Assembly: GCA_022570795.1 (NCBI GenBank)
Contig: JAKUDP010000001.1
Coordinates: forward strand, 186,001-250,000
Reading direction: 5' to 3'
Length of the DNA: 64,000 nt
Source: Sphaerulina vaccinii
Taxonomy: Eukaryota; Ascomycota; Dothideomycetes; Mycosphaerellales; Mycosphaerellaceae
This document shows, piece after piece, positions 34,378 through 45,607 of this stretch (the first letter of the stretch is position 1; each line of letters begins with the position of its first letter). The translations under genes and the position numbers were made by a program. The notes below the pieces were generated by a model, which saw only the letters and a program-made list of their open reading frames with translations, searched no databases and was not told the origin of the DNA.

Positions 34378-35415
34378 TTAGATCAATGGCATATTGAAAC
34401 TCATATCCATATCGACCGTGTCCTCCGTAACCTCAATTCTCTTTCCGCAAGTACCGAACATGGTATCCCAAAGGCGGGTCTGCTTGCCATAGTTCTGGCT
34501 CTTCCTCCAACCCTTGCGGTGGTGTAGATCGTGGTCCTCAATAACAAGCTCCATCCCGAAGTACTTCAAGAACGGAGATGCGGTAGATGGTGTCGTGGAA
34601 TAGATTCTCAGACCGCTGTGGCCGAAAGCCTCTGCGAAGATGATGTACTCGTGGCAGATCCACCAGTCGTGGAAGCCCATTGGAAGCTGGAAGACATATC
34701 TCAGAACTGCCCAAGTAGCAAGAGGGATGAGTGCGATCTCAAGCAGCTCCTGCTCGTGGTCGGCGTACGATGACAAAAGTGGGTTTGGGTGCTTGGTAAG
34801 GTGGTGCGTGCGGTGGTATTGCCAGAGGGTCTCGATCTCGTGGCAGGAGCGATGGTAAAGGTAGAAGAATCCGTCGAGGACAACTCCGTAGAGAGCCAGT
34901 TCAACGATGAGCCATGGGCTAAGTTGTAGCGCGCCCTTGCTTCTGTAGGCGAAGAAAATGGCAAGCATCGGTCGGATGGATGTCGTCAACTCCAACGATG
35001 TGAGTGTCTTAGCCACACCGACGTCTGGCACCTCATCACGAGCGTGCTTGTCGCCATCGAGGTATCCATACTTGTATCCGAGTCGTGCAAGAATCTTGAC
35101 TTCGTGGATCGAGTTGATCTGCATCGCTACTGTGTACAGAAGGAATGCGGACAGCCAGTGAAGATCGCGTCCGGTATATGAGATGTAGGCTTGCTGAATG
35201 ACCATAGGCCAGGCTGCGTGAAGAAGGATCCAGAGATGGCATGACCATTCTGTCAGGTATGGAAGCTTGTCTGTCTTTGCATGTACTGGGATTTCCTGGC
35301 CCGGTTTTGAGTGGAAAGCGTCCAGTATATTGAGGAAGTTATGTGCAAAGCCCCACTGGCTCTTGTCACCACGCCAGGTGGACTTCATCGAGTCTTGCGG
35401 TCGCCTGTCAATCAT
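34378..35415 (-). CDS. Fatty acid hydroxylase / sterol desaturase superfamily membrane enzyme
   Basis: An intronless frame of 345 residues. It carries the di-iron histidine clusters of the superfamily: YHRSCH (HX3H), HRTHH (HX2HH) and DHDLHH (HX2HH), with further His residues in HEYIIF and FGHSG. Hydrophobic stretches (HLWILLHAAWPMVI, WLSAFLLYTVAM, LIVELALYGVVLDGFFYLY, IALIPLATWAVLRYV) give about four to five membrane helices, so it sits in the ER. It is longer at the N-terminus than Erg3/Erg25-type enzymes. Substrate is unknown: sterol, sphingoid base or alkyl chain. It ends 241 bp from the convergent oxygenase gene. Confidence 0.87.
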   Translation of the reverse strand: MIDRRPQDSMKSTWRGDKSQWGFAHNFLNILDAFHSKPGQEIPVHAKTDKLPYLTEWSCHLWILLHAAWPMVIQQAYISYTGRDLHWLSAFLLYTVAMQINSIHEVKILARLGYKYGYLDGDKHARDEVPDVGVAKTLTSLELTTSIRPMLAIFFAYRSKGALQLSPWLIVELALYGVVLDGFFYLYHRSCHEIETLWQYHRTHHLTKHPNPLLSSYADHEQELLEIALIPLATWAVLRYVFQLPMGFHDWWICHEYIIFAEAFGHSGLRIYSTTPSTASPFLKYFGMELVIEDHDLHHRKGWRKSQNYGKQTRLWDTMFGTCGKRIEVTEDTVDMDMSFNMPLI

Positions 35416-37190
35416 ATTGAGCGTTGTGCTTCGTATCGCTGTGCTTGGTACTGTGATGGATCGTTACACATGGCGACCATAATGACTATATGTATATCAG
35501 CCACTTGAGGCTCCAGAATTGCCACTCCGCACTTCTAACACCGAGGACGCATGTGAAGGCGTAGGAACTAGCCGTCGTTATCGGCTGACAAAATATGGTT
35601 GTGGAGAGATCAACAGCGTCATACCGAGATGGTGGAGATCCTAACCAAAAGTAGCTTCTCGACCTGACGATCGCGAGGGTCTTCGTTGCGTTTGATTGGA
35701 CGTTTCGTTCAAGCAAAGGCTTCACAACGGCGACCATTCTTCTTCAAGCCATAAGGCTGCTTCCAGATTCCCTATTTCATATCAGGCACGTCAGGCAACA
35801 GAATTGCTGTCCAGTCGTGGCTTTTTGACAGGACTTGGCGCTCGTTGTGATGTTTGAACGACTCCATGTTGTTCTGCTCGGCTGTCGACCACTGATTCAA
35901 TATAGCATTTCAGGCTGCACAATTATCACTGCTGTGCTTGGTGTCTTCGGAAGTTCGATGTGTGAACGAGAGCGAACAGTTCCTCCACCTCGGTGCTCAA
36001 TATCGCAATGATATTATGATTTCGCTGCTAGAACAAGATGTCATGTGTGGCGCTCATGTTGGCTGTGTGCCATTTCGATCGTCGCGTGGGATGTAATGCG
36101 TTACAGTTGCTCTCAAGATCTTTACGCTTTTGCCATGTGCTTTGTGACAACTCGAGCCGCCCGACTTTCTGAAGCTAGAACCCAAGCATGCAGCATACCT
36201 GTGGCGGTGTGATCTCGTGGCAGCCGTGCCGTGACAGTCTGAAGTTCGCGTGTGAAGCCTCGAGGTGGTCGTCAGGCTCACTGCCGCTGACGCGTGAGTA
36301 TAGCTAATGTGCACAATCGATCCAGTCGACCGGTCGTCGTCAGATGTGTTGTAGTCGCTGGCTGTCTGCGATGTCTCATACTGTCTAAAGACATCATCTC
36401 ATGTTTCGCGCGCAGAGCAGACACAGATGGTCATAGACGGCAACTGCCCTGTGAACACTGGAAGGTGAATTTGTTCCATCACGTTACCGGACACGAACAG
36501 GGTACCTCGCTTCGCTTGCATGTGCCATTGTGCTGGATAATAGCTCCTCGTCTTGTGCGTTGTCTTTGGCCAGCTCGGCATCAAGGTTGTTGACTGAACA
36601 TGTGAATCAAGACTTTACATCCAAGTCTTCTGGCAACCGACAGCCTCACCTAAGGTCGCCCTTCACATGCGGGATCATGATTCAGTGCTCGTTCTCGCAA
36701 CGATGAGGTAGTTGTCGATCGTTGTGAAATGCTTGCATCTCAGGGCAACCTGGTAATCTCATCGCCATTCGTAAGGTGCTACATCGGATTCCGGGTCCTG
36801 CTCTCACTGTTCGACACCACCTCTTCCGCATGCGCCCATCGGGAACATCAGTGAGATACATGCGGAATTGTGTGGGAGCTTCTCGATTCGATCTCGTCCG
36901 AGGGCCACTCGACATGATCGTTGCCGGACTCTCGGCGAACATGCGTTGTCTATGCTACTAAAAGCAGCCTCGGCGTGCGAACGAAATTGATACGCGAAAC
37001 GGAGAGGTTGTATCGAAGTGCAGGCTTCGTGTCTAATGTCTCTCTTGATCGCATCCGACTATGCAACTCAGCGCGAGGAAAGTGCATGGCGGCAACGTTT
37101 AGTTTCTCGAGCCTTGGTCTGTATAGGAGATGGCGGCTCGATGCTTGTTTTGTCGCCGGCAAGACACTCTGCTGCTATATGCTGAGACGG
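35416..37190. other. Long intergenic space, no gene recognised
   Basis: 1.8 kb between the divergent-facing start of the desaturase-type gene and the 3' end of the PPR gene. Frames are below 100 codons except one that runs into the PPR gene antisense (36921-37514), which I reject. No tRNA-like unit, tRNA or repeat was found. Composition is unremarkable. Confidence 0.5.
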
Positions 37191-39137
37191 TCACGACCAA
37201 GTCGCAATGGCTACAGCATCAGCATCGTCCTCATGCGCTTCCCTCGGTTCATGAAATCTCGCCCAAGCATCCTCAACGCCCTTCCGCACGAACCGTCCTT
37301 TCTGATCAAATCCTTCCACCTTATCTCCCTGATCCTCAGCTGCCTGCAAGACATCCCAGCATCGATCATCTCCAATCTGCGCAAGCTGCATAGCCAGAGA
37401 CTCCAGCGTTCCGAATCGAGGCATCCAGCCCAAAGGCTGCATATCGGCGAAGTGACGAAACGACCAATCCACGAGCTCAGTACCTCGGGCATGCTCTGCC
37501 TTGATCTCGTCTAGTTCTGTCAAATCTCGAGACCTTCGCAAAGCATATTTGGCAGCTTCGACGAAGCAGAGGATGAGTCTGTCGTAGGTCATTGCCGTAG
37601 GCACAACACGTAGAGCCAAAAGCTCTGAGACGAGGAAAGAAGCTTGTTGTTCGTCTGGTGGGTCTGCGACTCTGCATCCTTTGAGTAAGAGGTTGAAAGT
37701 GTCGATATTGGCGAAGGATTTCTGCGCTCCATGCCCAAGAGGTGCGAAGGTGTGGATGAGTTTGTAGACTTTCATGGCTTCGGGCAAGTTCTTCTGCTCG
37801 ATGTAGCATTCGATGAGAAGATTGAGGATCGTGATCGAGATTTTGCGATCCTGGCCATGGAGTTCACGAAGAGTGTTGAGCGCGTGCTTCAACAGGGCTG
37901 GTTTGTCTTTGAGGTGGACGAAGATTGCACGCGTTTGTGCGATGGTCGGCTCGAGCTTCTCGAGAGGCATGATTGTGAGGATGCTGATTGCTCGTCCAAG
38001 ATCCGGTGGATCGGCTGACAGATATGCTGAGACGAGTAGCTCATAGTGGACGGGCTTGAACGCGGTCCCTCTCTTGCTCAGATGAGTGAAAACTTCCGTC
38101 GCCATCGCAGCATCACCAGCTTGAGCGGCCGTAGCGAGCACGTTTAGACATATCCCAGATGATGGATTGAGGTAGCCCTGGTTGACCTGGCTCATCCAGA
38201 CCAATGAAGTGGCATTGTGGTGTCGCGCTTCGCTACCCTTATCCAGCAGATATGCCCAGACTCCCTGCCGTAGTTGCAGCTCACCAGCATCATATCGTGC
38301 CCTCATGATTCTAAAAGCCTCCTCAACCTCGCCAGCATCGCATAGCACGAAAACGGCCATGTCCTGTAGCCATGGTTCAATCTGCATTCTTTCCCTTCGC
38401 ATCTTGTCCAGCCTCTCCAGCGCCTGTTCGAACAGTCCCTCCCGCAACATCCCGGCAATCATATCATGCCATCCTTCTTCAGTAAGCTGAAACCACCTCT
38501 TGTGCATATAGTCCAGAATTTCCGTGCGCAGCAAATGATCTAGATGAATGCTCAACACCTTCAGCACCGCATGACATGTTCCCACATCTGGCTGCATGCC
38601 GTCCTCTCTCATTTCATCCAGCAGATCGTGTACTCGCCATGCCGCACCGAAGTGGTTGTGAATGTTGCTCAAAATGAGAGCATTGTACAGCTGTAGATTT
38701 GGCTTCTCTCTGCGTACCTTCACAAGGTACTCTGCGATTTCTTGACATTGTTGTGTCTTTCCATGCGCAGCAGCTGAGCGAAGTCGTCCGTATAGAAAGC
38801 GTGTCTCTTCGTGCTCCATGTCGAATTCATCTCGTCGCTCCTGCAGGATCTGACCTGTTCTGTGTTCCGGTGTGTGCTTAATCGATTGCATGGGTCGATA
38901 CCCAGTACTACTTCCGAGCGTGTCATTGCCGCGGTGGTGATGTATCTCAGGGTCTCCGTCGTGCGATATGTGTCTCTGCTGTACTCGATTCGATGAAGTT
39001 GGCTGTCTGAAGCATCGCGTGCTTGTTAGTCTCCTGCTTCTGCTGAGCACACGAGAAGCTCGTGGGAGGACTGGCGAAGTCCATGACGGGCATAGACATT
39101 GCCATAGCGGGTCAATGGCGAGTTTCGCGGTGTTCAT
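37191..39137 (-). CDS. Mitochondrial pentatricopeptide-repeat (PPR) protein
   Basis: An intronless frame of 648 residues. The N-terminus is rich in Arg, Ser and Leu with almost no acid for 50 residues, as in a mitochondrial presequence. From residue ~115 onwards the chain is helix-turn-helix repeats of about 35 residues: NLQLYNALILSNIHNHFGAA, DVGTCHAVLKVLSIHLDHLL, EEGWHDMIAGMLREGLFEQAL, ISITILNLLIECYIEQKNLPEAM and VPTAMTYDRLILCFVEAAKY. PPR proteins bind specific mitochondrial RNAs and control their stability, processing or translation. The target cannot be told from sequence by eye. Confidence 0.87.
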   Translation of the reverse strand: MNTAKLAIDPLWQCLCPSWTSPVLPRASRVLSRSRRLTSTRCFRQPTSSNRVQQRHISHDGDPEIHHHRGNDTLGSSTGYRPMQSIKHTPEHRTGQILQERRDEFDMEHEETRFLYGRLRSAAAHGKTQQCQEIAEYLVKVRREKPNLQLYNALILSNIHNHFGAAWRVHDLLDEMREDGMQPDVGTCHAVLKVLSIHLDHLLRTEILDYMHKRWFQLTEEGWHDMIAGMLREGLFEQALERLDKMRRERMQIEPWLQDMAVFVLCDAGEVEEAFRIMRARYDAGELQLRQGVWAYLLDKGSEARHHNATSLVWMSQVNQGYLNPSSGICLNVLATAAQAGDAAMATEVFTHLSKRGTAFKPVHYELLVSAYLSADPPDLGRAISILTIMPLEKLEPTIAQTRAIFVHLKDKPALLKHALNTLRELHGQDRKISITILNLLIECYIEQKNLPEAMKVYKLIHTFAPLGHGAQKSFANIDTFNLLLKGCRVADPPDEQQASFLVSELLALRVVPTAMTYDRLILCFVEAAKYALRRSRDLTELDEIKAEHARGTELVDWSFRHFADMQPLGWMPRFGTLESLAMQLAQIGDDRCWDVLQAAEDQGDKVEGFDQKGRFVRKGVEDAWARFHEPREAHEDDADAVAIATWS

Positions 39138-39784
39138 AGCATGATGTGCTGTTTCCTGTGCGTCTAAAATGGAAAGGATTCACATACAAAAGAGATGGAA
39201 GCACGGGCCGCGCAGCCGAATTTCGATATCGTTGCTTTACAGCTTGGGGAGAACGAGCGTGCTAGGGTTGGGCGAACTATGTACGAGAAGCGTATTGAAG
39301 CACAACAAAAACTGATCTCTACGGTGCTTCGCTGGCCAGGAATGCTTGAGTAGTCTAATGTTGATCGAGTAACTCCACGAGACATGATTCACGAAAAGCC
39401 GAAATAACGATATTTCGAAAATGTCGGTATTTTGACACGCTCTTCTCGACGTAGTACGATACTCCTCCAGTCCCGAGAGTCCAGTGAACGCTGAGCACGG
39501 GGACAGTCGCTGCTGTGTTTGTAGATGAGTAGGCTGAAAAGCGAAACACGCCCGTAGGTGAGATGCCGACAAGTAGAGCGGATGAGTAGCTCATTACAAG
39601 TTATACATATGTTCCAAACGATCGCCTGCGTTTGTAGTCCGTACATAGAGCTTCAGTGTGCGCCTTGCTTCCCAACGCTAATGAAGAGCGCCAACCCGGA
39701 AGGCTCATGATACCGTTTCGGGTCCTGCTGACCGAATCGAACGTGAAAGGGCCTGAGAAAATCAACATATCGAAATCAGCGCTG
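39138..39784. other. Intergenic, nothing recognised
   Basis: This is the PPR gene promoter and the 3' region of the RING gene (the terminal exon of which ends at 39785). No RNA unit seen. Confidence 0.5.
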
Positions 39785-41378
39785 CTAGCTGCCGAGAAAG
39801 ACGTGCATCATAGCTTTGACGCCCATGACCTTCTCACGGCAGCCAGAAACAACACACTCCTTGAATGGCATTGGGTTGCTGTGAGCTGGAGCCTTGCCTT
39901 TGCCTTTGGTCGACTTTGCTCGATGTTGGGCGCAATCGCCGCAATATGCCTATTTCGAAGTCAGTATTTGACCAGCCAAGTATGGCGAAAGGTATAACTT
40001 ACGTGTCCACACTTCTTGATGATCCAGACCTCGGCCTTCTTCTCGTCATCATTGACTGCGAGTTCGTCGCCGCAGTTGGGACAGACCACGACATCATCTT
40101 CTCCAGGCGAACGCGTAAATCCCTTCGCTGCTGCTGGAGGCGGCTCATACTTTGGCGGTGGAGGCTGATTACCCCCTAAGCCCATGTCGAATGCTGTCGC
40201 GCCGAAGTCGAGGTCAACTGCTGCGAATGTACCAGGTGGAGGGTGGGCGAAGGCGATATGGGCTCTTCCAATGGCAGGAATAGCATTTCTCTCGATTCCA
40301 GTAAATGCCATGAGCCGATTGTAGAGGCGACTTCCGCCAGCGTTCAATCCCTCGAAGATGTCGTTCACTGTTGACCGCGCTCCTGGCCGTAGTGCTGGCG
40401 GCTCGGCATTGACGCCTGCTCTCGTGCGAGCGTCCACGAGCACCACATCATCGTCGTCACCTGTGAGATCGATAGGCTCATCGAGCCCGTTGGGATATGG
40501 TGTCATGCTCCTATGACCACGAGTGTTTTCATTGTCCGCACGACCTCCGGCGCGAAGGCGTTCTCTCATATCGTCGCCCAAGCGATCTCGTAGTTCGTGA
40601 AGCGACTCCATTTCTGTTCTTCTCCGTGATTCTGGTGCTCGTGCTCCCGACAGGCTTCGTCGTGGTGGTGACACTCGTTCTGGTCTTCGAAGGTTGGAGA
40701 ATTGTGGATGTGGGTGAGTTCTCGTAGGTGCTCGAGCTGGAAAGAGATCCAAATAGTTCGGCCGTCTCGTAGCAGGGATTTCTCGTGGACGATGTGAAGC
40801 TCGCTGGAGGTTGATGTTGTCCTCAGCATCATATACGGCATCATCCTCGTCTGCCAGGTCGATAATGGCTCTGCCAAATCTTGGACCACGTTGAGCACGT
40901 GAAGCTCCGTCTGCTGCTTCACCTGCTGGTATCCTCCGCGGGAAGTTGCTAGGCGCCTGTGTTGTCTCATCGTCCGACGTGAGGTCAATAACTCCCACAC
41001 CTGTGTTCTGAGCCTGTCCAGTGCTGTTCGTATTGCTCCCACTTCCACTTCCACTGGACGACATAATTGGTCTTCTGTGGTCCAGGCCGTCACCAGGATA
41101 TCGCAGTGGAGGTAAGACTATACGACTCGAAGATAATCGCTGTCGTTGTGCGGCATGTTCGTTGTTATAGTGATCGTCCTGGGTAACGAAGAGTGTGTCC
41201 GGTGAATTGTCTCGATCTGCCATTTGACTGAAGGTCCTCTGTGCAAGCATTGTCAGCAAGTGAGGATTGTAGTCGCCAATTAGACGTAGAGTGAAGGAGA
41301 TCAGGAACATACCTTTGCACTTTCTCGTCGAAACAGCGAGCTTCCTCCGGTACCAGATCCACCTGCGTGACCATCCAT
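39785..41378 (-). CDS. SIM-rich RING-like protein (Slx5/Rfp-like STUbL partner candidate)
   Basis: Exons 41378-41313, 41238-40003 and 39949-39785 (introns 74 and 53 nt) give 488 residues. The last join restores KKCGH-AYCGDCA, completing a C-terminal RING-like module that starts CPNCGDEL at residue 408 and continues to FKECVVSGC. Three acidic-flanked hydrophobic motifs are strong SUMO-interaction motifs: VIDLTSDDE (~105), IIDLADEDD (~147) and IDLTGDDDDVVLVD (~278). The rest is Arg/Pro-rich and disordered. Several SIMs plus a C-terminal RING are the plan of Slx5 in budding yeast and Rfp1/Rfp2 in fission yeast. These pair with Slx8 as SUMO-targeted ubiquitin ligases; a candidate Slx8 lies 9 kb away. 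Assignment is by architecture. Confidence 0.8.
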
Positions 41379-42235
41379 GTTGTCGTCACTACCACCACCA
41401 CTTCACCTCACTTCTAGAGGCCACAAACTGGCTGTCGCTACCCTCGGTACAAAAGATTGTACCTCGCTGCGCGGCAGCTCGTTAACAATGTATCGGTGGT
41501 GGTGTGATCGGCGAGTGTGTGTTGTCGGAAAGAGAGACAGGCGTGGCGTCGAGGGATGATGTGTTGTTGTGTTGGCTTGAACCACCGGCAGTGCCTTCTA
41601 ATAACAAAGCGCTTTCACTATAGTCTCAGTTCGAACTATACAAGTAAGAAATCGCGTTCTCAGGATTGTCAAATAACTTCAGTTCGAGAACTGGCAAGAG
41701 TACGAAGTAAAGAAACGCTAAACAGTTGCTACGCGTGAAAGATGCAAGTGATCTGAAGTGGCAAAGCTTGGCTTCGAATTCCGGGCTCTTTTGTTAAGTC
41801 CGTATGCTATGCTACAACTATACTAAATGACCACTGCCTCGCAAAAAACCTGTCGTCCCCAAGCTTAACAGCTCAAGCAATGAGCCAGGGCTTCAAGATC
41901 CCTCGATGCTGGAAACGTTGCCTAGTATCTCGAATCGTGGCGACAGCACCTTCGTGTAGAGGCATGGCCTTCCATACTACCTAGAGAAAGTATGCTGCTT
42001 CAGATCTGCTTCGAGCATTTCAATGGCATGCTCGAAGAAAGTTTCTCCGCAGCCTGCCAACATCTCTCGGAGCTCTCTAAGCGGAACCAATGGCACAGTG
42101 TTTTCGCCAGAGACGTTGACAGGATGAGGCTCGAATTCGGCGGACATAGGCAAACATCAGGCCCTTTTCAGAAAGTATCTTTGCTTGCCGCATATTTGCT
42201 GATACTGCTCTGTCTGGTCCCTTGGTAGTCCTCGT
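41379..42235. other. Intergenic, nothing recognised
   Basis: This is the promoter of the RING gene (start 41378) and the 3' region of PRP19. Frames of 60-80 codons only. No tRNA-like unit or repeat. Confidence 0.5.
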
Positions 42236-43845
42236 CTACGCTCGGAGAACAGCAACAGCACTGTCAGTGAGAGCTACTAGGCTTTGTGCCTTGCTAGCCC
42301 ACTTCACATCCACCGCGTTTAGAGCCTTGCTCAAGGGAGTGCTCCATGTCTTGCTGCTCTTGGTGTACTGTGAGACAACTATACCTCCAGGTCCACTAGC
42401 TGCTAGGAATTGGCCAGTATAGTCCCAAGAAAGACCAGTAATAGCTGTGCCCACATCGATGGATTTGAGTGCTTTAAGCTTGCGAAGATCCCAGACTGTG
42501 AGTGCGGTCTGTCCAGAGTTTGCAGATGCGAGCCATGTGCCATTCTCCGAGAACGTGATAGCAGTTACCGGGCTGGCACCGGCTGGAGATGGGAAAGTGT
42601 GTGCTAGCTGAGAGCTCTTGAAGTCGTAAAGTCTCAGTGATCCGTCAGCACCTCCAGCCGCGAGCAGGTGACCGTCTGGGTGGAACGCGATGCTTGTGAG
42701 CTCTGTGGGTTTGTTAGCATTGCGAATCAGCAGATAACCTCACGTGGCATGACTTACCAACGTCACCAAATACCTGGGTGAGTACCTGCATTGTGCTGAG
42801 GTCATACACGATGTAGCTCTTGTCGTATCCTGCTGATGCCAATATGTCGCCGCATGGATGAGTCGCAAGTGCAGTTGCAGCGCCCGCGTGTTGCTGAAAT
42901 TTTCCTTGAACTGCTCCCTCCTGCGCTACGACAACCGTGCCATTGTCTGTAGACACAGCCTGTTTGTCGTTGGCCCAGGCGCCACTAAGAATTGCTCCTG
43001 CTCCAAGATTGCTCCTCGTGGTGAATGCGCCAGCAGCAAGATCGAAGACTCCCATGGTTCCGTCCGAGTCACCAGTCAAGAAGAAATCTCCGCTGGTATC
43101 TGAGGCCAAGTGCTTTGCTCCTGTGAATTGGGTGTCTGCTGTAGTTGCGACCTCGAAGTTCTGCAGTTGCTCTCCAGTAGCCCAGTCCTGTGGTACTGAA
43201 CGCTGCTTGCGTGTACCAGAAAGACGCTCTTGTGTTTCAGTAACCTTTGTAACAGCCTGTCCCGAGAGAGGCTGGTTATCGACCTGCATCGCGTCGCCGT
43301 TCGTTCCGTTCGTGCCATTCGAAGTGCTGCTGACTGAGACTCTTGATAGCGCATCTCGTGCTTCATCGCGCTCCTTCTGCAGACGTGCAATCACTCTTTG
43401 CGCAGCATCATTGTAGTAGAGTGCTGTGCTCAGTTCCTGCCTCGTCTCTGCAAGTTGTTGCTTCAATTGATATGCCTCCAGGATAATGGCATCCCATTCA
43501 TTTTGAAAAGTCGACAGGAGAGCTGGAATTGAGGTGAGGGTTGGTGGCCGCGGCTTCACGGTTCGAGCTTGCTTCAAGTCCACCAGGTCCTCGACTGTGA
43601 GATCTTCGCCGTTGACAGGGTCGGTGCCGTGCTCGGAGATGTAAGCCTGGATCAAGCGCTTTTCGAAGACATTGCCTACACCTACAGTAAGCCTCTGCTG
43701 TCGACTGGAAGATGTTGCATTGCTGTTCACTGACCACTTTTGCGACTGGCCACAGGCTCTTGCGGCGCTTCTCCAGAGACTGCGCGACAGGATTAGCAGG
43801 GTCTCTCGAAGCATCACACCATCACCACTCACTTGCGCACAGCAT
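42236..43845 (-). CDS. PRP19: Pre-mRNA-processing factor 19 (U-box E3 ligase)
   Basis: Exons 43845-43833, 43779-43735, 43675-42758 and 42702-42236 (introns 53, 59 and 55 nt) give 480 residues. The two tiny first exons restore MLCAISGEAPQEPVASRKSGNVFEKRLI, the U-box start of Prp19. A Leu-rich coiled coil follows (residues ~75-160: LISTFQNEWDAIILEAYQLKQQL-like) and mediates tetramer formation. Residues ~215-480 are a seven-bladed WD40 propeller (HPCGDILASAGYDKSYIVYD, FHPDGHLLAAGGADGSLRLYD, GLSWDYTGQFLAASG). Prp19 is the core of the NineTeen complex in spliceosome activation and also acts in DNA repair. All junctions are confirmed by family sequence. Confidence 0.95.
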
Positions 43846-44527
43846 GTTGTCGTTTTGAGGCGCGATTTGATGGACGGTGGTGGTTGTCGCGAAAGACCAA
43901 AAACCTCGAATTCGGCGATATGGAGTAACAGTTGATCCGCAGAGCCTCAATCTCTTTCTCACGTAAACTCACATGCCAAGTCGAGTTTCAGAAGTGGAAG
44001 ATGGCCTTACGCAAACGGGCCTTCTGGCCATCACTGCGGTCCACAACTACGTCGTCGCTCTCTCACAAGGCTGGATCGATCATGGATGAGAAAGGAGACC
44101 GAAGCACTGCCGGCATAGGGCCACTCAATCTCAACGTGATTGTCATGGCAAACAGCAGCCTCGAGGTCTTGTACAGCGCTGTTTCTTGCTTGAAGTCAAG
44201 CAGGAAGAGGATAAGAAATCAACAAAAAGCGCTCTCGGCTATCTGCCAGCACTTCACCACTGCTGGTCCAGAACGCGAAGTCGGAAATGGTCGGAATTGC
44301 GGACAATGCAGGGATGCAAAACATATAGCAGCTATGATGGCACACGTCGAACCCCACTAGAACAAGCCCCTCCCCGATCAAACTGTACAAATCTTCAGTG
44401 AACACTGACTGACTTATAACTTCTTGACCTCTTCACAACAGAAACTTCCTCACACTTTGCATAACCTCTCTAGACCCTTTCAGCCAACAACAAGCCCCAA
44501 CAACAGAACAGAGCTACTTCCTTCATC
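43846..44527. promoter_or_regulatory. Divergent promoter region of PRP19 and FBA1
   Basis: 682 bp between two divergent housekeeping genes. A pyrimidine-rich leader with AACAACAAG and CCCCAACAACAG tracts precedes the aldolase start, as is common in highly expressed fungal glycolytic genes. No gene seen. Confidence 0.5.
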
Positions 44528-45607
44528 ATGGCACAAAGCGTTCTCAAGCAGAAGACCGGCGTCATCTACGGCGACGATGTGATTGCCCTCTTCAAGTACG
44601 CACAAGAGAAGAACTTCGCCATCCCAGCAATCAACGTCACCTCCTCGAGCACTGTCGTTGCGTCTCTCGAGGCTGCCCGCGATGCGAAGTCCCCAATCAT
44701 CCTGCAGATGTCCCAGGGTGGAGCTGCCTACTTCGCCGGCAAAGGTGTTGCCAACAAGAACCAGGAAGCATCAATTGCTGGTGCCATTGCTGCCGCACAC
44801 TACATCCGCGCCGTTGCACCAGCGTACGGCATTCCAGTCGTCCTTCACACCGATCACTGCGCCAAGAAGCTTCTGCCATGGTTGGACGGCATGCTCGACG
44901 AGGACGAGAAGTTCTTCAAGGCAAACGGCGTTCCCCTCTTCTCCTCGCACATGATCGATCTGTCAGAGGAGTCGGTCAAGGAGAACCTTGAGACCACTGC
45001 TGCCTACCTCAAGCGTGCCGCACCAATGAAGCAATTCCTCGAGATGGAGATTGGTATCACTGGTGGTGAGGAAGACGGAGTGAACAACGAGGATGTCGAC
45101 AACAACTCCCTCTACACACAGCCAGAGGACATCTACGAGATCTACAAGACTCTCGCACCAATCTCGCCATACTTCTCGATTGCTGCCGGCTTCGGTAACG
45201 TGCACGGCGTCTACAAGCCAGGAAACGTCAAGCTGCGACCTGAGCTGCTCCAGAAGCACCAGGCTTACGTGAAAGAGAAGGAGAACACCAAGGAGGAGAA
45301 GCCAGTCTTCCTTGTCTTCCACGGTGGTTCCGGCTCAAGCAAGCAGGACTACCTTGATGCCATCAGCTACGGTGTCGTCAAGGTCAACCTCGACACCGAT
45401 CTCCAGTACGCATACACCGAGGGTATCCGCGACTACATGATCTCGAAGAAAGACTACGTTAGCTCGCAAGTTGGCAACCCAGACGGAGAGGACAAGCCAA
45501 ACAAGAAGTACTACGACCCAAGAGTGTGGGTCCGTGCCGGTGAGCAGACCATGAGCAAGCGTATCGCTGTCGCTCTCCAGGACTTCAACACCGCCAACCA
45601 ATTGTAA
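44528..45607 (+). CDS. FBA1: Fructose-bisphosphate aldolase, class II
   Basis: An intronless frame of 359 residues, the normal length for fungal class II aldolases. It cleaves fructose 1,6-bisphosphate into DHAP and glyceraldehyde 3-phosphate in the cytosol and needs Zn2+. Zinc and catalytic regions seen: LHTDHCAKK (His and Asp ~110), EMEIGITGGEEDGV (Glu), GFGNVHGVYKPG (His ~226) and VFHGGSGSS (His ~265). NLDTDLQYAYTEG holds the phosphate-side residues. Codon usage is strongly biased to C-ending codons (AAC, AAG, GTC, CTC), unlike most neighbours, in line with high expression. Confidence 0.97.
   Translation: MAQSVLKQKTGVIYGDDVIALFKYAQEKNFAIPAINVTSSSTVVASLEAARDAKSPIILQMSQGGAAYFAGKGVANKNQEASIAGAIAAAHYIRAVAPAYGIPVVLHTDHCAKKLLPWLDGMLDEDEKFFKANGVPLFSSHMIDLSEESVKENLETTAAYLKRAAPMKQFLEMEIGITGGEEDGVNNEDVDNNSLYTQPEDIYEIYKTLAPISPYFSIAAGFGNVHGVYKPGNVKLRPELLQKHQAYVKEKENTKEEKPVFLVFHGGSGSSKQDYLDAISYGVVKVNLDTDLQYAYTEGIRDYMISKKDYVSSQVGNPDGEDKPNKKYYDPRVWVRAGEQTMSKRIAVALQDFNTANQL

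Noticed and set aside
36921..37514. 197-codon plus frame
   Set aside because: Half of it lies antisense to the PPR coding sequence, and the rest lacks protein-like composition.
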